Below are positions 30,668-31,198 of a stretch of 31,198 nt of DNA, one piece after another. Positions within the stretch are counted from its first letter, which is position 1, and each line of letters opens with the position of its first letter. A program made the translations under genes and the position numbers. This DNA is from Methanolinea sp. UBA473 (GTDB taxonomy: Archaea; Halobacteriota; Methanomicrobia; Methanomicrobiales; Methanospirillaceae): assembly GCA_002509495.1 (NCBI GenBank), contig DAEV01000061.1, positions 29,790 through 60,987 of the forward strand, given 5' to 3'. A model generated the notes under the pieces. That model was given only the letters and a program-made list of their open reading frames with translations. It had not been told where the DNA came from and did no database searches.

Positions 30668-31147
30668 ATGGACCAGGATCTCCAGGAAGACCTCTTGGAA
30701 GGATCCCAGGGACGGGGATGGCATCGCATGCTCGAGCGGATCAATAAATTCGAACAGATCGTGTACTATGTCCTGCTGATCCTGCTTGCGTTTGTCATCC
30801 TCCTGTCCGTCATTGAACTTGTCTACCTCATCTTCATCGGGTTGATCAGCGATTTCAGCTTCCGGCTCGACAACCAGGAAATCCTGACGATCTTTGGATT
30901 CTTCCTGCTTATCCTGATAGGGATCGAGCTCCTGGATACGATCAAGGCATATATTGCGAAGCATGAGATCCACGTGGAGGTGATCGTTCTCCTGGCAATC
31001 ATTGCGGTGGCCAGGAAGATCATCCTCCTCGACCCATTCGTTGAGACCGCTCTATCCGATCTCACCCAGATCGGACTCGGGATCATTGCGATATGTCTCT
31101 CGGCAGGATATTATCTTATAAAAAAGGCCGGCACCTATACCCCGTGA
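30668..31147 (+). CDS. PsiE-like membrane protein
   Basis: The 159-residue protein has four hydrophobic helices, about 28-56, 70-92, 103-122 and 131-151. GIELLDTIKAYIAKHEIHVEVIVLLAIIAVARKIILLD in the middle matches the phosphate-starvation-inducible PsiE family pattern (the HxHVE segment and the VARK motif). Its function is unknown. The ATG at 30668 fits the nearby TATA box and is the first Met after the promoter. It lies 144 bases from the divergent PEGA protein start. Confidence 0.72.
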   Translation: MDQDLQEDLLEGSQGRGWHRMLERINKFEQIVYYVLLILLAFVILLSVIELVYLIFIGLISDFSFRLDNQEILTIFGFFLLILIGIELLDTIKAYIAKHEIHVEVIVLLAIIAVARKIILLDPFVETALSDLTQIGLGIIAICLSAGYYLIKKAGTYTP

Positions 31148-31165
31148 GGATCTGAGATTGGAACC

Positions 31166-31179
31166 GGGGGGGCACCCCC
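31166..31179 (+). terminator. GC hairpin after the PsiE-like gene
   Basis: GGGGG at 31166-31170 pairs with CCCCC at 31175-31179 around a 4-base loop, 19 bases after the stop. No T-run follows, and the window ends here. Confidence 0.3.
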
Positions 31180-31198
31180 ATAAGCGCTAACTTTAGTG

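Noticed and set aside
1..31198. tRNA, rRNA, insertion sequences, integrases or attachment sites
   Set aside because: No clover-leaf with a GTTCGA-type T arm, no rRNA segment and no transposase or integrase motif was recognised in either strand.

Overview
The window looks like a chromosomal segment of a methanogenic archaeon, most likely of the order Methanomicrobiales. That placement is inference. It rests on archaeal TATA-box promoters close to start codons, T-run terminators instead of bacterial ones, methanogen-style sensor kinases (CHASE4/PAS, and an H-box reading RHDITN), large PKD- and PEGA-repeat secreted proteins, archaeal lipoproteins with TP-rich linkers, and a stand-alone nitrogenase-component-1-like protein. 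No rRNA, tRNA, CRISPR array, insertion sequence, integrase or phage gene was found.

Layout. Positions 1-854 hold no convincing gene but carry two strong promoter-like boxes followed by an unusually dense set of RNA hairpins, so I flag a candidate structured non-coding RNA. A small Cys-rich protein (855-1097) follows, then a minus-strand pair (a DUF6908/DUF1249-like protein and the MntP manganese exporter). Divergent from mntP is a plus-strand cluster at 2409-8902: a propionyl/acetyl-CoA synthetase, a hydantoinase/oxoprolinase-type ASKHA protein, a histone-deacetylase-family amidohydrolase, and a single-chain fusion of N-carbamoylputrescine amidase with agmatine deiminase. The fusion can convert agmatine to putrescine, and the HDAC-like enzyme may deacetylate polyamines or control the acyl-CoA synthetase. 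Next come an NTF2-like protein, a gene-free stretch with two strong inverted repeats (9354-9809), a PHP-domain phosphoesterase, a coiled-coil protein, and a Y-family DNA polymerase with a probable PCNA-binding motif.

The middle (12369-18706) is cell-surface oriented: a small secreted protein, a conserved hypothetical, a giant secreted protein with about 16 PKD domains, and a divergent TPR protein. From 18891 to 25691 two orphan sensor histidine kinases flank a lipoprotein and the orphan nitrogenase-like gene; no response regulator is present.

The right third carries a creatininase-family amidohydrolase, a chagasin-like protease-inhibitor lipoprotein, a molybdopterin-synthase cluster (MoeB/ThiF-type E1, MoaD, MoaE) with overlapping or tightly spaced genes, a membrane-anchored five-PEGA-domain surface protein, and a PsiE-like membrane protein. 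Many of the long open frames opposite real genes are codon-bias shadows of a GC-rich genome and were discarded.
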